This document shows positions 25,837-33,729 of a DNA stretch of 56,362 nucleotides, piece by piece. The translations under genes were made by a program, and so were the position numbers. Position 1 is the stretch's first letter, and each line of letters opens with the position of its first letter. Source of the stretch: Actinomycetes bacterium (lineage in GTDB: Bacteria; Actinomycetota; Actinomycetes; Actinomycetales; Cellulomonadaceae); the NCBI GenBank assembly GCA_021778635.1, contig JAJYCD010000011.1, positions 1 to 56,362 on the forward strand. Reading direction: 5' to 3'. The notes beneath the pieces were generated by a model that was given only the letters and a program-made list of their open reading frames with translations, ran no database searches and was not told where the DNA came from.

Positions 25837-27141
25837 CTATGCCTTCTTGGCGGCGTCTTCGGCCGCCTTGATGATGCCCGCGGCGTCGCCCTTGCCTGCC
25901 AGCATGTCGACCACACCGGTGTTGAGCGCGTTGCCCACGTTCTGCCCGTAGAGCGTGTCCAGCCACTGCGACACGTACGGGGCGGCGTTGTACGCGGCCA
26001 GGATGTCCTTCAGGTAGGGCTCGGTCACGACGGCCTGCGCCTCGGTGTTGACCGGCGGCGCGTTGAAGGCCTTGTAGTAGGCCTCCTGGACCGGGGTGGT
26101 GGCGATGTAGTTCAGGAAGTCGGTGCAGGCCGGCTTCGGGGCGTTCGCGGAGCACGAGTAGCCGTCGACGCCACCCATGATCGCCGCGCCGTCACCCTGG
26201 CCACCGGAGACGGTCGGGAACGGGAACCATCCGAGGTCGGGCAGCGGCTTGGTGTCCGGCGTGAGCGACGCGATGACTCCCGGGTCCCAGGCGCCCATGA
26301 GCTCCATGGCAGCCTTGTGGTTCGCCACGAGGCCCGCGGAGCTGCCGGCACCCTGCTGCGCCGAGGTGGTGAGGAAGCCCTGGTTGAACGGGTTCGTGTC
26401 GGCGAAGGTCTTGAGGTCCTGGCCGGCCTTGAGCCAGCACGGGTCCGCGAACGTCTTGTCCTTGGCCGCCGTGTTCAGCGCGTCGGCGCTGCACTCGCGC
26501 AGCGAGAACCAGTAGTACCAGTGCGCGGCGGGCCACGCGTCCTTCGCGCCGAGGGCGATCGGGTCGATGCCCGCGGCCTTGAGCTTCGACACGGCCGTGT
26601 TGAGGTCCGCGATCGTCTTCGGCAGCTCGGTGATCCCCGCCTTCGCGAAGAGGTCCTTGCTGTAGAAGAGGCCGCCGGGGAGGGTCGCGACCGGCATGGC
26701 GTAGGTCTTGCCGTTGAGCTCCTCGGCCTTGAACGAGCCGGCGGAGATGACCTTCTTGGTCGCGTCGGTGACCGCACCCGTGATGTCCATGAGCTGGCCG
26801 GCGTCCACCATGGCGGCCATCTTGCCGCCGCCACGCTGCAGGAAGATGTCCGGAGCGGAGCCCGAGTTGAGCGCCGTCTGCAGCTTGCCGTCGAGGTCTT
26901 CGTTCTGGATCGCCTGGACGGTGATCTTGACGTTCGGGTTGGCCTTCTCGAAGTCGGCGACCGTCTTCTCCCAGAACGCCTTGCCGTCACCCGTCGTGGC
27001 GTTGTGCCAGAACGTCATGTTCACGGCGCCGCCGCTGCTGCCGGCGCTGGAGCCGCCGTTGCTGCCGCCGCTGCAGGCCGTGAGCCCTGCCGCACCCATC
27101 ACCACGGCGGCCGATACCGCCAGGGTCTTCCTCAGCTTCAT
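25837..27141 (-). CDS. sugar-binding lipoprotein of ABC importer
   Basis: 434 residues with a signal peptide and lipobox (GLTAC, Cys23). The mature protein opens with a Gly/Ser linker and then MTFWHNATTGDG, the typical first strand of family-1 carbohydrate solute-binding proteins. An internal Cys pair (SCSANAPKPAC region) may form a disulfide. It is the first gene of the operon to GH39 and captures oligosaccharides outside the membrane. The ATG at 27141 has AGAGGAC upstream. A LacI-type palindrome lies about 290 bp upstream. Confidence 0.93.
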   Translation of the reverse strand: MKLRKTLAVSAAVVMGAAGLTACSGGSNGGSSAGSSGGAVNMTFWHNATTGDGKAFWEKTVADFEKANPNVKITVQAIQNEDLDGKLQTALNSGSAPDIFLQRGGGKMAAMVDAGQLMDITGAVTDATKKVISAGSFKAEELNGKTYAMPVATLPGGLFYSKDLFAKAGITELPKTIADLNTAVSKLKAAGIDPIALGAKDAWPAAHWYYWFSLRECSADALNTAAKDKTFADPCWLKAGQDLKTFADTNPFNQGFLTTSAQQGAGSSAGLVANHKAAMELMGAWDPGVIASLTPDTKPLPDLGWFPFPTVSGGQGDGAAIMGGVDGYSCSANAPKPACTDFLNYIATTPVQEAYYKAFNAPPVNTEAQAVVTEPYLKDILAAYNAAPYVSQWLDTLYGQNVGNALNTGVVDMLAGKGDAAGIIKAAEDAAKKA

Positions 27142-27581
27142 GAGATCTGTCCTCTTCGTTGAGCAGCAGAAAATAGGGAGATTGCCCCCTGCGGAGCGGA
27201 ACCGGCGATCGCTGCTGACACCCGCGCCGGCCTGTGTCGGTCGTCGCGACGTCACCGACTCCGGGCCGCAGCGCCCGGATCGGAGCTGCGTGCGTGAGAC
27301 CGCACCGCGCCGGGACCGAGAGCCACGCTCAGGGGTCGTGCCGTTGCTTCCATCGCCGAACTCCTCGTCGTCGTCGACTCAGGACGTTCAGGACTCTTGC
27401 AGGCGACAGGGGGGCATGTCAATCGATGTCGATAGCGTTATCCAAACCGTGACCTGAGCGGTGACGGCACCGCGGGCGCCCCCGCCTCGCACCCCTGCCA
27501 GGGACGATGGGCCCACTCGCGTCGCCGCGCCCCGGGGCTAGCCTGGGCAGGACTGCGCACCTCATCGGGGAGGTGGGGACC
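27142..27581. promoter_or_regulatory. divergent intergenic region between the GH operon and the glpA-sdhB fusion
   Basis: This 440-bp stretch has no convincing gene. On the minus side there is a TTGACA-like -35 (27422 down to 27417) with a weak AAGAGT-like -10, a LacI-type palindrome (listed separately) just upstream of it, and a long leader with an AT-richer patch at 27168-27182. On the plus side GGGGAGGTGGGG (27567-27578) serves as ribosome site for the GTG at 27582. Nothing else is recognised. Confidence 0.5.
27431..27442. promoter_or_regulatory. LacI-type operator palindrome upstream of the arabinoxylan operon
   Basis: GATAGCGTTATC is a palindrome with GATA/TATC arms around a central CpG, the general shape of LacI/GalR sites. 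It lies about 9 bp upstream of the TTGACA-like -35 of the GH operon. The cognate regulator is not in the immediate neighbourhood. Confidence 0.45.
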
Positions 27582-29669
27582 GTGCCAGCACCCGTCAGCT
27601 CTGACGCGCCACACGTCGTCGTGATCGGCGGTGGCGGCACCGGCGGTGCAGTCGCCCACGACCTGGCCCTGCGGGGTCTGCGCGTCACCGTGCTCGAGCG
27701 CGGCGAGATCACCTCGGGGACCACCGGTCGCCACCACGGCCTGCTGCACAGCGGTGGTCGCTACGCCGTGGGGGACGCGGAGTCCGCGGTCGAGTGCATC
27801 ACGGAGAACCGCATCCTCCGTCGGATCGCCCCGGGCTCGTTCGAGGAGAACGACGGCCTGTTCGTGGCCATCACGGACGAGGACATGGACTACCTGCCCG
27901 GGTTCGTCGCCGCCTGCGAGGCGTGCGGCATCCCGGCGACCGTGCTCACCGCGGCCGAGGCCCTGCGGCGCGAGCCCGGCCTGACACCCGACGTGAAGGC
28001 CGCGGTCCAGGTGCCCGACGGCACGATGGACGCGATGCGGCTCCCGCTGCGGTTCTTCGCGACGGCGCAGCGGCACGGTGCCGACATCCGGAGCTTCACC
28101 GAGGTGGTCGGCCTCCGTCGCGAGACGGGCGCGATCACCGGGGTCTCGATCCGGGACTACGTGACCGGCGAGGAGTCCGAGCTGTCGGCCGATCTCGTGA
28201 TCAACGCCGCCGGCCCGTGGGCCCAGCGGATCGCCGACATGGCCGGCGTCGAGGTCCCGATCCGCTGCTCGCCCGGGGTCCTCGTCGCCGTGCGCGGGCG
28301 CTGGTGCGACATGGTGGTCAACCGCCTGCACCCGTCCGGCGACGGCGACATCGTGCTCCCTCAGCGGGGTCTGTGCGTGATCGGGACGAGCTCGTGGGTC
28401 GTCGACGACCCGGACGAGCTGCACCTGCCGGAGGACCACGTGCGCACGATGTTCGAGCAGGGCGCGCGGCTCGTCCCGGCCGTCGCCGGTGCCGAGCTGC
28501 GTGCCGCGTGGTCGGCGGTCCGCCCCCTGATCGGCGACGGCGGCAGCCAGACCGGTCGCGAGCTGTCGCGGACCTTCAAGTGCTTCGACCACGCCGAGCG
28601 CGACGGCGTCCGCGGGCTCGTCACGATCTCCGGCGGCAAGGCGACCACGCTGCGGGCGATGGCCGAGGCCACCGTCGACGTGGCCTGTCGGGCCCTCGGC
28701 GTCGACGACGCACCGTGCCGCACCCGGACCTACCCGCTGCTGCCCCACACGGCGTACTACACCGCGCGCGGAGGCCCCGAAGCCGCACCGGCCGCACCGC
28801 GTCACCGGCGCACGGCGTCGCCTCGCGCCGCCTCGACGGCCTCGACGGCCTCGACCGTCAGCGCACCGGTCACGGGCGCTGGCACGGCGCACGCCCCCCT
28901 GTCGGCGCCCGCCCGCGCCGTCGCTCCCGGCACGTCCGGCACGCCGATCACGTCGACCCGCGCGCTGCGGGTGTCCCGCTGGAAGCCCGGCTGGTCCGCT
29001 CCGGTGATGACGGAGTACGTCGTCCCGACCGAGCCGATCACGACCGTGCTCGACGCGCTGCGCAGCGTCCGGTGGCACACCGACCCGACGCTGACGGTGC
29101 GGCACTCGTGCAGCCACTCCTCGTGCGGTACCTGCGGGGTGCGGGTCAACGGCGCCGAGGTGCTCGGGTGCGTGACCCGACTCGAGGACCTCCCTGCCGG
29201 GGTCGTCACCATCGAGCCGATCGCGAACGCCCCGAGGGTGAGCGACCTCGTCGTCGACATGACCGAGCTCTACGAGCGGGTCGAGCTGACCGGACGCCCG
29301 CTGATCCGGGCCAGCCGCGAGGTCCCGACCGCGGACCTGTCCGTGCCCGTCCGGCTCGAGGACTGCGTCGAGTGCGGGCTGTGCGTCTCGGCGTGCCCGA
29401 TCGCCGCCACCGATCCCGACTACCTCGGGCCGGCCGCGCTGGGCGCCGCGTGGCGGGTGGTCACCGAGCCGCGGAGCGCGGACCCCCGGGCGGTGCTCGA
29501 GCTCGTCGACGACCACCACGGGTGCTGGCGCTGCCACCTCAGCTTCGCGTGCAGCCAGGTCTGCCCGACCGGGGCCGACCCCGCGCTCGGGATCATGAGC
29601 CTCCGCGGGGCGCTCACCCGGCAGCTCCTGACGCGCCGCGGTCATGCGGGACAGGCGGTGGAACGATGA
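27582..29669 (+). CDS. GlpA-type FAD glycerol-3-phosphate dehydrogenase fused to an SdhB/FrdB-type iron-sulfur domain
   Basis: 695 residues in two halves. Residues 10-395 are a GlpA-type flavodomain: FAD motif IGGGGTGGAV (15-24), then TSGTTGRHHGLLHSGGRYAV and ECITEN, the GlpA hallmark, with TISGGKATTLR near 348. An Ala/Ser/Thr/Pro linker (400-460) joins it to a succinate-dehydrogenase-like iron-sulfur protein (462-690). The [2Fe-2S] ligands are Cys510, 515, 518 and 530. CVECGLCVSACP (595-606) and C-x2-C-x5-C-x3-CP (648-662) are the ferredoxin clusters. E. coli GlpA instead ends in a BFD-like domain and uses separate GlpB/GlpC. It is followed, overlapping, by two SdhC/D-like membrane genes, so it likely passes electrons from glycerol-3-phosphate (or a similar hydroxy substrate) to menaquinone. 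GTG 27582 follows a strong ribosome site. Confidence 0.85.
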   Translation: MPAPVSSDAPHVVVIGGGGTGGAVAHDLALRGLRVTVLERGEITSGTTGRHHGLLHSGGRYAVGDAESAVECITENRILRRIAPGSFEENDGLFVAITDEDMDYLPGFVAACEACGIPATVLTAAEALRREPGLTPDVKAAVQVPDGTMDAMRLPLRFFATAQRHGADIRSFTEVVGLRRETGAITGVSIRDYVTGEESELSADLVINAAGPWAQRIADMAGVEVPIRCSPGVLVAVRGRWCDMVVNRLHPSGDGDIVLPQRGLCVIGTSSWVVDDPDELHLPEDHVRTMFEQGARLVPAVAGAELRAAWSAVRPLIGDGGSQTGRELSRTFKCFDHAERDGVRGLVTISGGKATTLRAMAEATVDVACRALGVDDAPCRTRTYPLLPHTAYYTARGGPEAAPAAPRHRRTASPRAASTASTASTVSAPVTGAGTAHAPLSAPARAVAPGTSGTPITSTRALRVSRWKPGWSAPVMTEYVVPTEPITTVLDALRSVRWHTDPTLTVRHSCSHSSCGTCGVRVNGAEVLGCVTRLEDLPAGVVTIEPIANAPRVSDLVVDMTELYERVELTGRPLIRASREVPTADLSVPVRLEDCVECGLCVSACPIAATDPDYLGPAALGAAWRVVTEPRSADPRAVLELVDDHHGCWRCHLSFACSQVCPTGADPALGIMSLRGALTRQLLTRRGHAGQAVER

Positions 29670-30049
29670 GGGACGACGGACGCCGCGGGCTGCGCGGTTG
29701 GCTGATCCGGCCCGGCAGCGGGACCGGGAGCTGGGGGTTCGTGGCCAACCGGGTCTCGGCGCTGATCCTGGTCGGCTACCTCTACCTGCACCTCATGGTC
29801 CTCTCGCTGCTGGTGCGCGGCTCGTCGTCCTGGGACGCGTTCCTGTCGATCGCCGGGGCGCGCGCCTTCGTGGCCGTCGACCTGGTGCTGTTCCTCGCGG
29901 TCGTGTGGCACGCCGCGAACGGGGTCCGGGTCGCCCTGGTCGGCACGGGCGTCGCCGTGCGCCGGCAGAAGGTCCTGCTGGTCTGGGTCGCGGTGGTGAG
30001 CGTCGTGGTGCTGGTCGCCGCGGCCGTGGCCCTGCTGACGGAGGGCTGA
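29666..30049 (+). CDS. SdhC-like membrane anchor subunit
   Basis: 127 residues with three hydrophobic helices. The N-terminal WGFVANRVSALILVGYLYLH resembles the SdhC motif that begins with an R-x-S-G/A quinone-site element, and WHAANGVRVALVGTG matches the conserved His-x3-Gly-x-Arg of SDH cytochrome b subunits (a haem-ligand His candidate). The ATG overlaps the stop of the fusion gene (ATGA). The succinate dehydrogenase operon elsewhere in the window has its own single large SdhC, so this is a separate anchor for the GlpA-SdhB hybrid. Confidence 0.78.
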   Translation: MRDDGRRGLRGWLIRPGSGTGSWGFVANRVSALILVGYLYLHLMVLSLLVRGSSSWDAFLSIAGARAFVAVDLVLFLAVVWHAANGVRVALVGTGVAVRRQKVLLVWVAVVSVVVLVAAAVALLTEG

Positions 30050-30052
30050 GCG

Positions 30053-30493
30053 GTGAGCGTGCACGCGGGCCGTGAGCACGGCAGGACGTCGGCGGGGACG
30101 GTCGCACCGGAGCGGCGAGCGCAGACCGCTCGCCCCGTCCGGTCGGCGGGTGGCGGTTGGGGCTGGCTGCTTCAGGTGATCACGGGTGGGGCCCTGCTGG
30201 TGCTGGTCGTCGTCCACCTGGTCGCCCAGCACTTCGTGGTCCAGGCTCCGGGCGGTCTGCGGGACTACGCGCAGGTCCTCGCGTACCTGGGCAACCCGGT
30301 GATCGTCGTGATCGAGTCGCTGTTCCTGGTCGCCGTCACGTGGCACGCGATGCTCGGCGTCCGCTCGATCCTGCTGGACCTGGGCCTCGGCGAGATCGGG
30401 CGCCGCAGGGTGACGGCGGGGGTCACGACCCTCGGCGCGCTGACGTTGGGCTACGGCTTCTGGATGATCGTGGTGCTCGCCACGGCAGGCTGA
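30053..30493 (+). CDS. SdhD-like membrane anchor subunit
   Basis: 146 residues. A basic, low-complexity cytoplasmic N-terminus of about 35 residues precedes three hydrophobic helices. HLVAQHF in the first helix and WHAMLGVRSILLDLGLG in the second resemble SdhD/SdhC haem- and quinone-site segments (His-x3-Gly-x-Arg-x4-Asp). It starts at GTG 30053, three bases after the previous stop, with GGAGGG upstream. It probably forms the second half of a two-subunit anchor with the preceding gene. Confidence 0.77.
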   Translation: MSVHAGREHGRTSAGTVAPERRAQTARPVRSAGGGWGWLLQVITGGALLVLVVVHLVAQHFVVQAPGGLRDYAQVLAYLGNPVIVVIESLFLVAVTWHAMLGVRSILLDLGLGEIGRRRVTAGVTTLGALTLGYGFWMIVVLATAG

Positions 30494-30562
30494 GGCCCGC
30501 GCCCTGAGCCCCGCGCCGGTTGCCCGGTTGCCGATCGACTGCCTTCGCAGGACGATGTGGAT

Positions 30563-30574
30563 ACCCCCTGGGGT
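30563..30574. promoter_or_regulatory. CsoR/CstR-type operator upstream of the SDR gene
   Basis: ACCCCCTGGGGT, within ATACCCCCTGGGGTTT, is the C-tract/G-tract palindrome typical of CsoR-family repressors (copper- or persulfide-sensing). It lies between the SdhD-like gene and the SDR, 21 bp before the ATG and just ahead of a strong AAGGAGG ribosome site. Confidence 0.6.
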
Positions 30575-30595
30575 TTCGTCGACAAGGAGGTTGAC

Positions 30596-31378
30596 ATGGC
30601 ACGTACGGCTGTCGTCACCGGTTCCGCCTCGGGCATCGGCAAGGCGACCAAGGAGCTGCTCGAGTCACGCGGCGAGCGGGTGATCGGGGTCGACCTCCAC
30701 GACGCGGAGATCGTGGTCGACCTCACCACGGCCGACGGCCGGGCCGGCCTCGTCGACGCGGTCCGCGACGCCGCGGGCGGCGGGATCGACGCCGTCTACG
30801 CGATCGCCGGGCTCGCCGCACCGGTCCCCGCGACGGTCGCCGTGAACTTCTTCGGCATGGTCGCGACGCTGGAGGGGCTGCGGCCGCTGCTGCTCTCCTC
30901 GACCGCGCCGCGCGCAGCGGGCGTGGCGTCGATGGCCAGCCTGATGCCGGTGGACGACGCGCTCGTCGCGGCGATGACCGCCCACGACGAGCCCGCGGCC
31001 CTCGCACGCGCGGAGATCCTGGCGCAGGCGCCGGAGACCACCGGCGCGCTGATCTACGGATCGACCAAGAAGGCGTTCGCGCAGTGGGTCCGGCGCACCG
31101 CCCCGACCGCCGACTGGGCAGGGGCGTCGATCCCGCTGAACGCCGTCGCCCCCGGCATCATCGCGACCCCGATGACCGCCGACATGATCGCGACCGAGGA
31201 GGCCCGGACGGCGATCCTTCAGATGGTGCCGATGCCGCTCAACGGCATTGCCGAGCCGATCGTCGTCGCACGACTCCTGACGTGGCTCGGCAGCGAGGAG
31301 AACACCCATCTGTGCGGTCAGGTCGTGTTCGTCGACGGCGGCAGCGACGTGGTGATCCGGGGCGACTCGACCTGGTGA
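30596..31378 (+). CDS. short-chain dehydrogenase/reductase (SDR family)
   Basis: 260 residues. The cofactor motif TGSASGIG is at about residues 8-15. An Ala-rich IAGLAAP replaces the usual NNAG, and the catalytic set is Ser in SMAS with Tyr and Lys in YGSTK (about 160-164). FVDGGSD near the end is the conserved C-terminal SDR segment. It resembles actinobacterial 3-alpha-hydroxysteroid/carbonyl reductase-like SDRs, but the substrate is unknown. ATG 30596 is fixed by AAGGAGG 8 bases upstream. A CsoR-type operator immediately upstream links it to metal or sulfur stress control rather than to the dehydrogenase operon before it. Confidence 0.87.
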   Translation: MARTAVVTGSASGIGKATKELLESRGERVIGVDLHDAEIVVDLTTADGRAGLVDAVRDAAGGGIDAVYAIAGLAAPVPATVAVNFFGMVATLEGLRPLLLSSTAPRAAGVASMASLMPVDDALVAAMTAHDEPAALARAEILAQAPETTGALIYGSTKKAFAQWVRRTAPTADWAGASIPLNAVAPGIIATPMTADMIATEEARTAILQMVPMPLNGIAEPIVVARLLTWLGSEENTHLCGQVVFVDGGSDVVIRGDSTW

Positions 31379-31501
31379 GGGCGAGCGTCGGGCCCTAGGT
31401 CCATGTGCCCACTCGGGGCCGCCGCGGGGCGGCGACAGTAGAAGACGCCGGAGAACCCGGTCACACCTCGTCACTCTCGCCCACAAGGGGAGCGTCCCAC
31501 C

Positions 31502-31717
31502 ATGAGCACCGCCACGTTCGCGCCCGCCGCCAGGACCGATGTCCTCGAGCGCATGCAGCACGTCGTCCACCAGGTCCGCTGGGCACCCGCCCCCACCTGG
31601 GAGACGGGACGGCGACTGCGGTTCGTCGGCTACGTCGCCGGCAGCATGGTCGCCTGGACGCTCGCCGGCCTGGCCTGCAGCGCACTGCTCGCGCGCCTGG
31701 TGAGCCTGGCCGGCTGA
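31502..31717 (+). CDS. small membrane protein of unknown function
   Basis: 71 residues. An N-terminal half is likely cytoplasmic (LERMQHVVHQVRW forms an amphipathic helix), followed by one transmembrane segment (about 42-66, FVGYVAGSMVAWTLAGLACS). AAGGGGAG precedes the ATG. No family is recognised. A GGGCCCTAGGTCCA element about 100 bp upstream loosely resembles a DosR/DevR box, which is common before small proteins in actinobacterial hypoxia regulons. Confidence 0.6.
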   Translation: MSTATFAPAARTDVLERMQHVVHQVRWAPAPTWETGRRLRFVGYVAGSMVAWTLAGLACSALLARLVSLAG

Positions 31718-31781
31718 ACCTGAGCACGGTCCGCTCGAGCACGCTCCGACCCGGGCCCCAGGGCCCGCGACAATGGTCACC

Positions 31782-33428
31782 ATGAGCGCAACCGTGCAGG
31801 CGAAGAGCGTCGGCGCGAGGTTCGGCGACCGTGAGCTGTTCGCGGGAGTGGACCTCGTCGTCGCGCCCGGAGACGTCGTCGGCCTGGTCGGCCCGAACGG
31901 CGCGGGCAAGTCGACCCTGCTGCGCATCCTCGCAGGCCAGCGGCCGCCGGACGCGGGCAGCGTCGCGGTGTCGCCGTCGCACGCCCAGCTCGGGTTCCTC
32001 GCGCAGGAGGTCGAGCGTCGCGCGGACGAGTCGCTCCGCGCCCACCTCGAGCGCCGGACCGGCGTGGGCCCGGCACAGGTCGCGATGGATGCGGCCGCCG
32101 AGCGCATGGCCACCGGCGAGCCCGGGTCCGACGAGGAGTTCTCCGAGGCGCTCGAGCGCTGGCTGGCCCTCGGCGGCGCCGATCTGGACTCCCGCACGGG
32201 CACCGTGCTGACCGACCTCGGGCTGACGGTCGACCCAGAGCTGCCGATGACGGCCCTGTCCGGCGGACAGGCCGCCCGCGCCGGCCTCGCGGCGCTCCTG
32301 CTGTCCCGCTACGACCTGTACCTGCTCGACGAGCCGACGAACGACCTCGACCTCGACGGGCTGGCGCTGCTCGAGGACTTCGTGCACCGCGCCGCCGCAC
32401 CGGTGGTCGTCGTGAGCCACGACCGGGAGTTCCTCAGCCGCACCGTGACCTCGGTCGTGGAGATCGACCGCAGCCTGCAGCGGGTCGCGGTGTACGGCGG
32501 CTCCTACGACGCCTACCTCGACGAGCGGTCGACGGCACGCCGGCAGGCGCGCGAGGCCTACGAGGACTACGCGTCCCGCCGTGACGCCCTGCAGGCCCGC
32601 GCCCGGACGCAACGGGCCTGGATGGCCAAGGGCGTGAAGAACGCCCGCCGCAAGGCGCCCGACAACGACAAGATCGGCCGCAGGTTCCGGTCGGAGGCCT
32701 CCGAGAAGCAGGCGGCGAAGGCACGCCAGACGGAGCGCCTGATCAGCAGGCTCGACGTCGTGACCGAGCCCCGCAAGGAGTGGCACTTGCAGATGACGAT
32801 CGCGAGCGCGCCCCGCTCCGGCACGGTCGTGAGCGCCGCGCGCCACGCGAGCGTCCGTCGCGGCGGGTTCGTGCTCGGACCGGTGGACCTGCAGCTCGAC
32901 TGGCGGGACCGCGTCGCGATCACGGGCCCGAACGGCGCCGGCAAGACGACCCTGCTCGCGCTGCTGCTCGGCCGGTTGGCGCCGTCCGACGGCCACGTGG
33001 ACCACGGAGCAGGCGTGCTGATCGGCGAGGTCGACCAGGCGCGTGCCGCGTTCGAGGGCGACGCGCCGGTGGCCGACGCGTTCTCCCGCGAGCTCCCCGA
33101 CTGGACCACCGCCGACGTGCGGACACTGCTCGCCAAGTTCGGGCTCGCCGGTGACCACGTCTCGCGACCCGTCGCGTCGCTGTCCCCCGGCGAGCGGACC
33201 CGCGCGGCGCTCGCCCTGCTGCAGGCGCGGGGCGTGAACCTGCTCGTGCTCGACGAGCCGACCAACCACCTGGACCTGCCGGCGATCGAGCAGCTCGAGC
33301 AGGCGCTCGAGTCGTTCGAGGGCACGGTCCTGCTGGTCACGCACGACCGGCGCATGCTCGACACGGTCCGCCTCACGCGCCGGTGGCACGTCGAGGACGG
33401 TCAGGTCACCGAGGTCACTCCCGACTGA
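31782..33428 (+). CDS. ABC-F family ATPase (ribosome-associated; possible antibiotic-resistance type)
   Basis: 548 residues with two ABC domains and no membrane part. Domain 1 has Walker A GPNGAGKST (37-45), signature LSGGQ and Walker B LLDEPTND. Domain 2 has GPNGAGKTT, LSPGE and VLDEPTNH. Between them is a long Arg/Lys-rich coiled linker (RRQAREAYEDYASRRDALQA onward), the interaction element that reaches the ribosomal P-site region in ABC-F proteins. The linker length fits the resistance-type (ARE) or related housekeeping factors. ATG 31773 (Met-Val-Thr-Met) is an alternative start; neither has a clear ribosome site. It converges with the small gene at 33554. Confidence 0.9.
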   Translation: MSATVQAKSVGARFGDRELFAGVDLVVAPGDVVGLVGPNGAGKSTLLRILAGQRPPDAGSVAVSPSHAQLGFLAQEVERRADESLRAHLERRTGVGPAQVAMDAAAERMATGEPGSDEEFSEALERWLALGGADLDSRTGTVLTDLGLTVDPELPMTALSGGQAARAGLAALLLSRYDLYLLDEPTNDLDLDGLALLEDFVHRAAAPVVVVSHDREFLSRTVTSVVEIDRSLQRVAVYGGSYDAYLDERSTARRQAREAYEDYASRRDALQARARTQRAWMAKGVKNARRKAPDNDKIGRRFRSEASEKQAAKARQTERLISRLDVVTEPRKEWHLQMTIASAPRSGTVVSAARHASVRRGGFVLGPVDLQLDWRDRVAITGPNGAGKTTLLALLLGRLAPSDGHVDHGAGVLIGEVDQARAAFEGDAPVADAFSRELPDWTTADVRTLLAKFGLAGDHVSRPVASLSPGERTRAALALLQARGVNLLVLDEPTNHLDLPAIEQLEQALESFEGTVLLVTHDRRMLDTVRLTRRWHVEDGQVTEVTPD

Positions 33429-33498
33429 GCCGAGGTCGCTCCCACGTCCGGACCGTCACGACCGACGCAGCCGGGCTCGCGCGTACGCCAGAGCGGCC

Positions 33499-33516
33499 GA
33501 GGCCGGGCGCGGCCTC
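33499..33516. terminator. hairpin between convergent ABC-F and 48-aa genes
   Basis: GAGGCCG, a GGCG loop, then CGGCCTC form a perfect 7-bp GC stem in the 125-bp convergent spacer. It could serve both strands as a terminator. There is no U-tract. Confidence 0.45.
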
Positions 33517-33553
33517 CCCCGGCCGCCACGCCGGGGTGGCGGCGCGCCTCCGG

Positions 33554-33700
33554 TCACTTGTGCCCGCGGAGGATCACCCCCGCCATCCGCAGGTTGATGG
33601 CGGCGAACCGCAGGAGCTGGAACGGCACGTTGCGACGCATCCGCAGCGTGCGCTGGGTCGGCAGGGGTGCGGCGGCAATCGACTCGGCGGTGCTGTCCAT
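33554..33700 (-). CDS. 48-residue protein downstream of the SQR-like gene
   Basis: The predicted peptide starts MDSTAESIAAAPLPTQRTLR and ends with a hydrophobic, Arg-spaced helix NVPFQLLRFAAINLRMAGVI plus a short basic tail. This could be an amphipathic membrane-surface helix. It begins 29 bp after the SQR-like stop in the same direction, with GAAGGACCAG-like sequence before the ATG, so it is probably co-transcribed. No family is recognised. It may assist membrane docking of the quinone-dependent enzyme, but that is a guess. Confidence 0.62.
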   Translation of the reverse strand: MDSTAESIAAAPLPTQRTLRMRRNVPFQLLRFAAINLRMAGVILRGHK

Positions 33701-33729
33701 CGTCTGGTCCTTCCTCTCGGGCTTCGGGG

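Noticed and set aside
31753-31766. Terminator hairpin GGGCCC-CA-GGGCCC before the ABC-F gene
   Set aside because: It is 15 bp from the ATG of the next gene and self-complementary halves could pair in more than one way; not convincing as a terminator.
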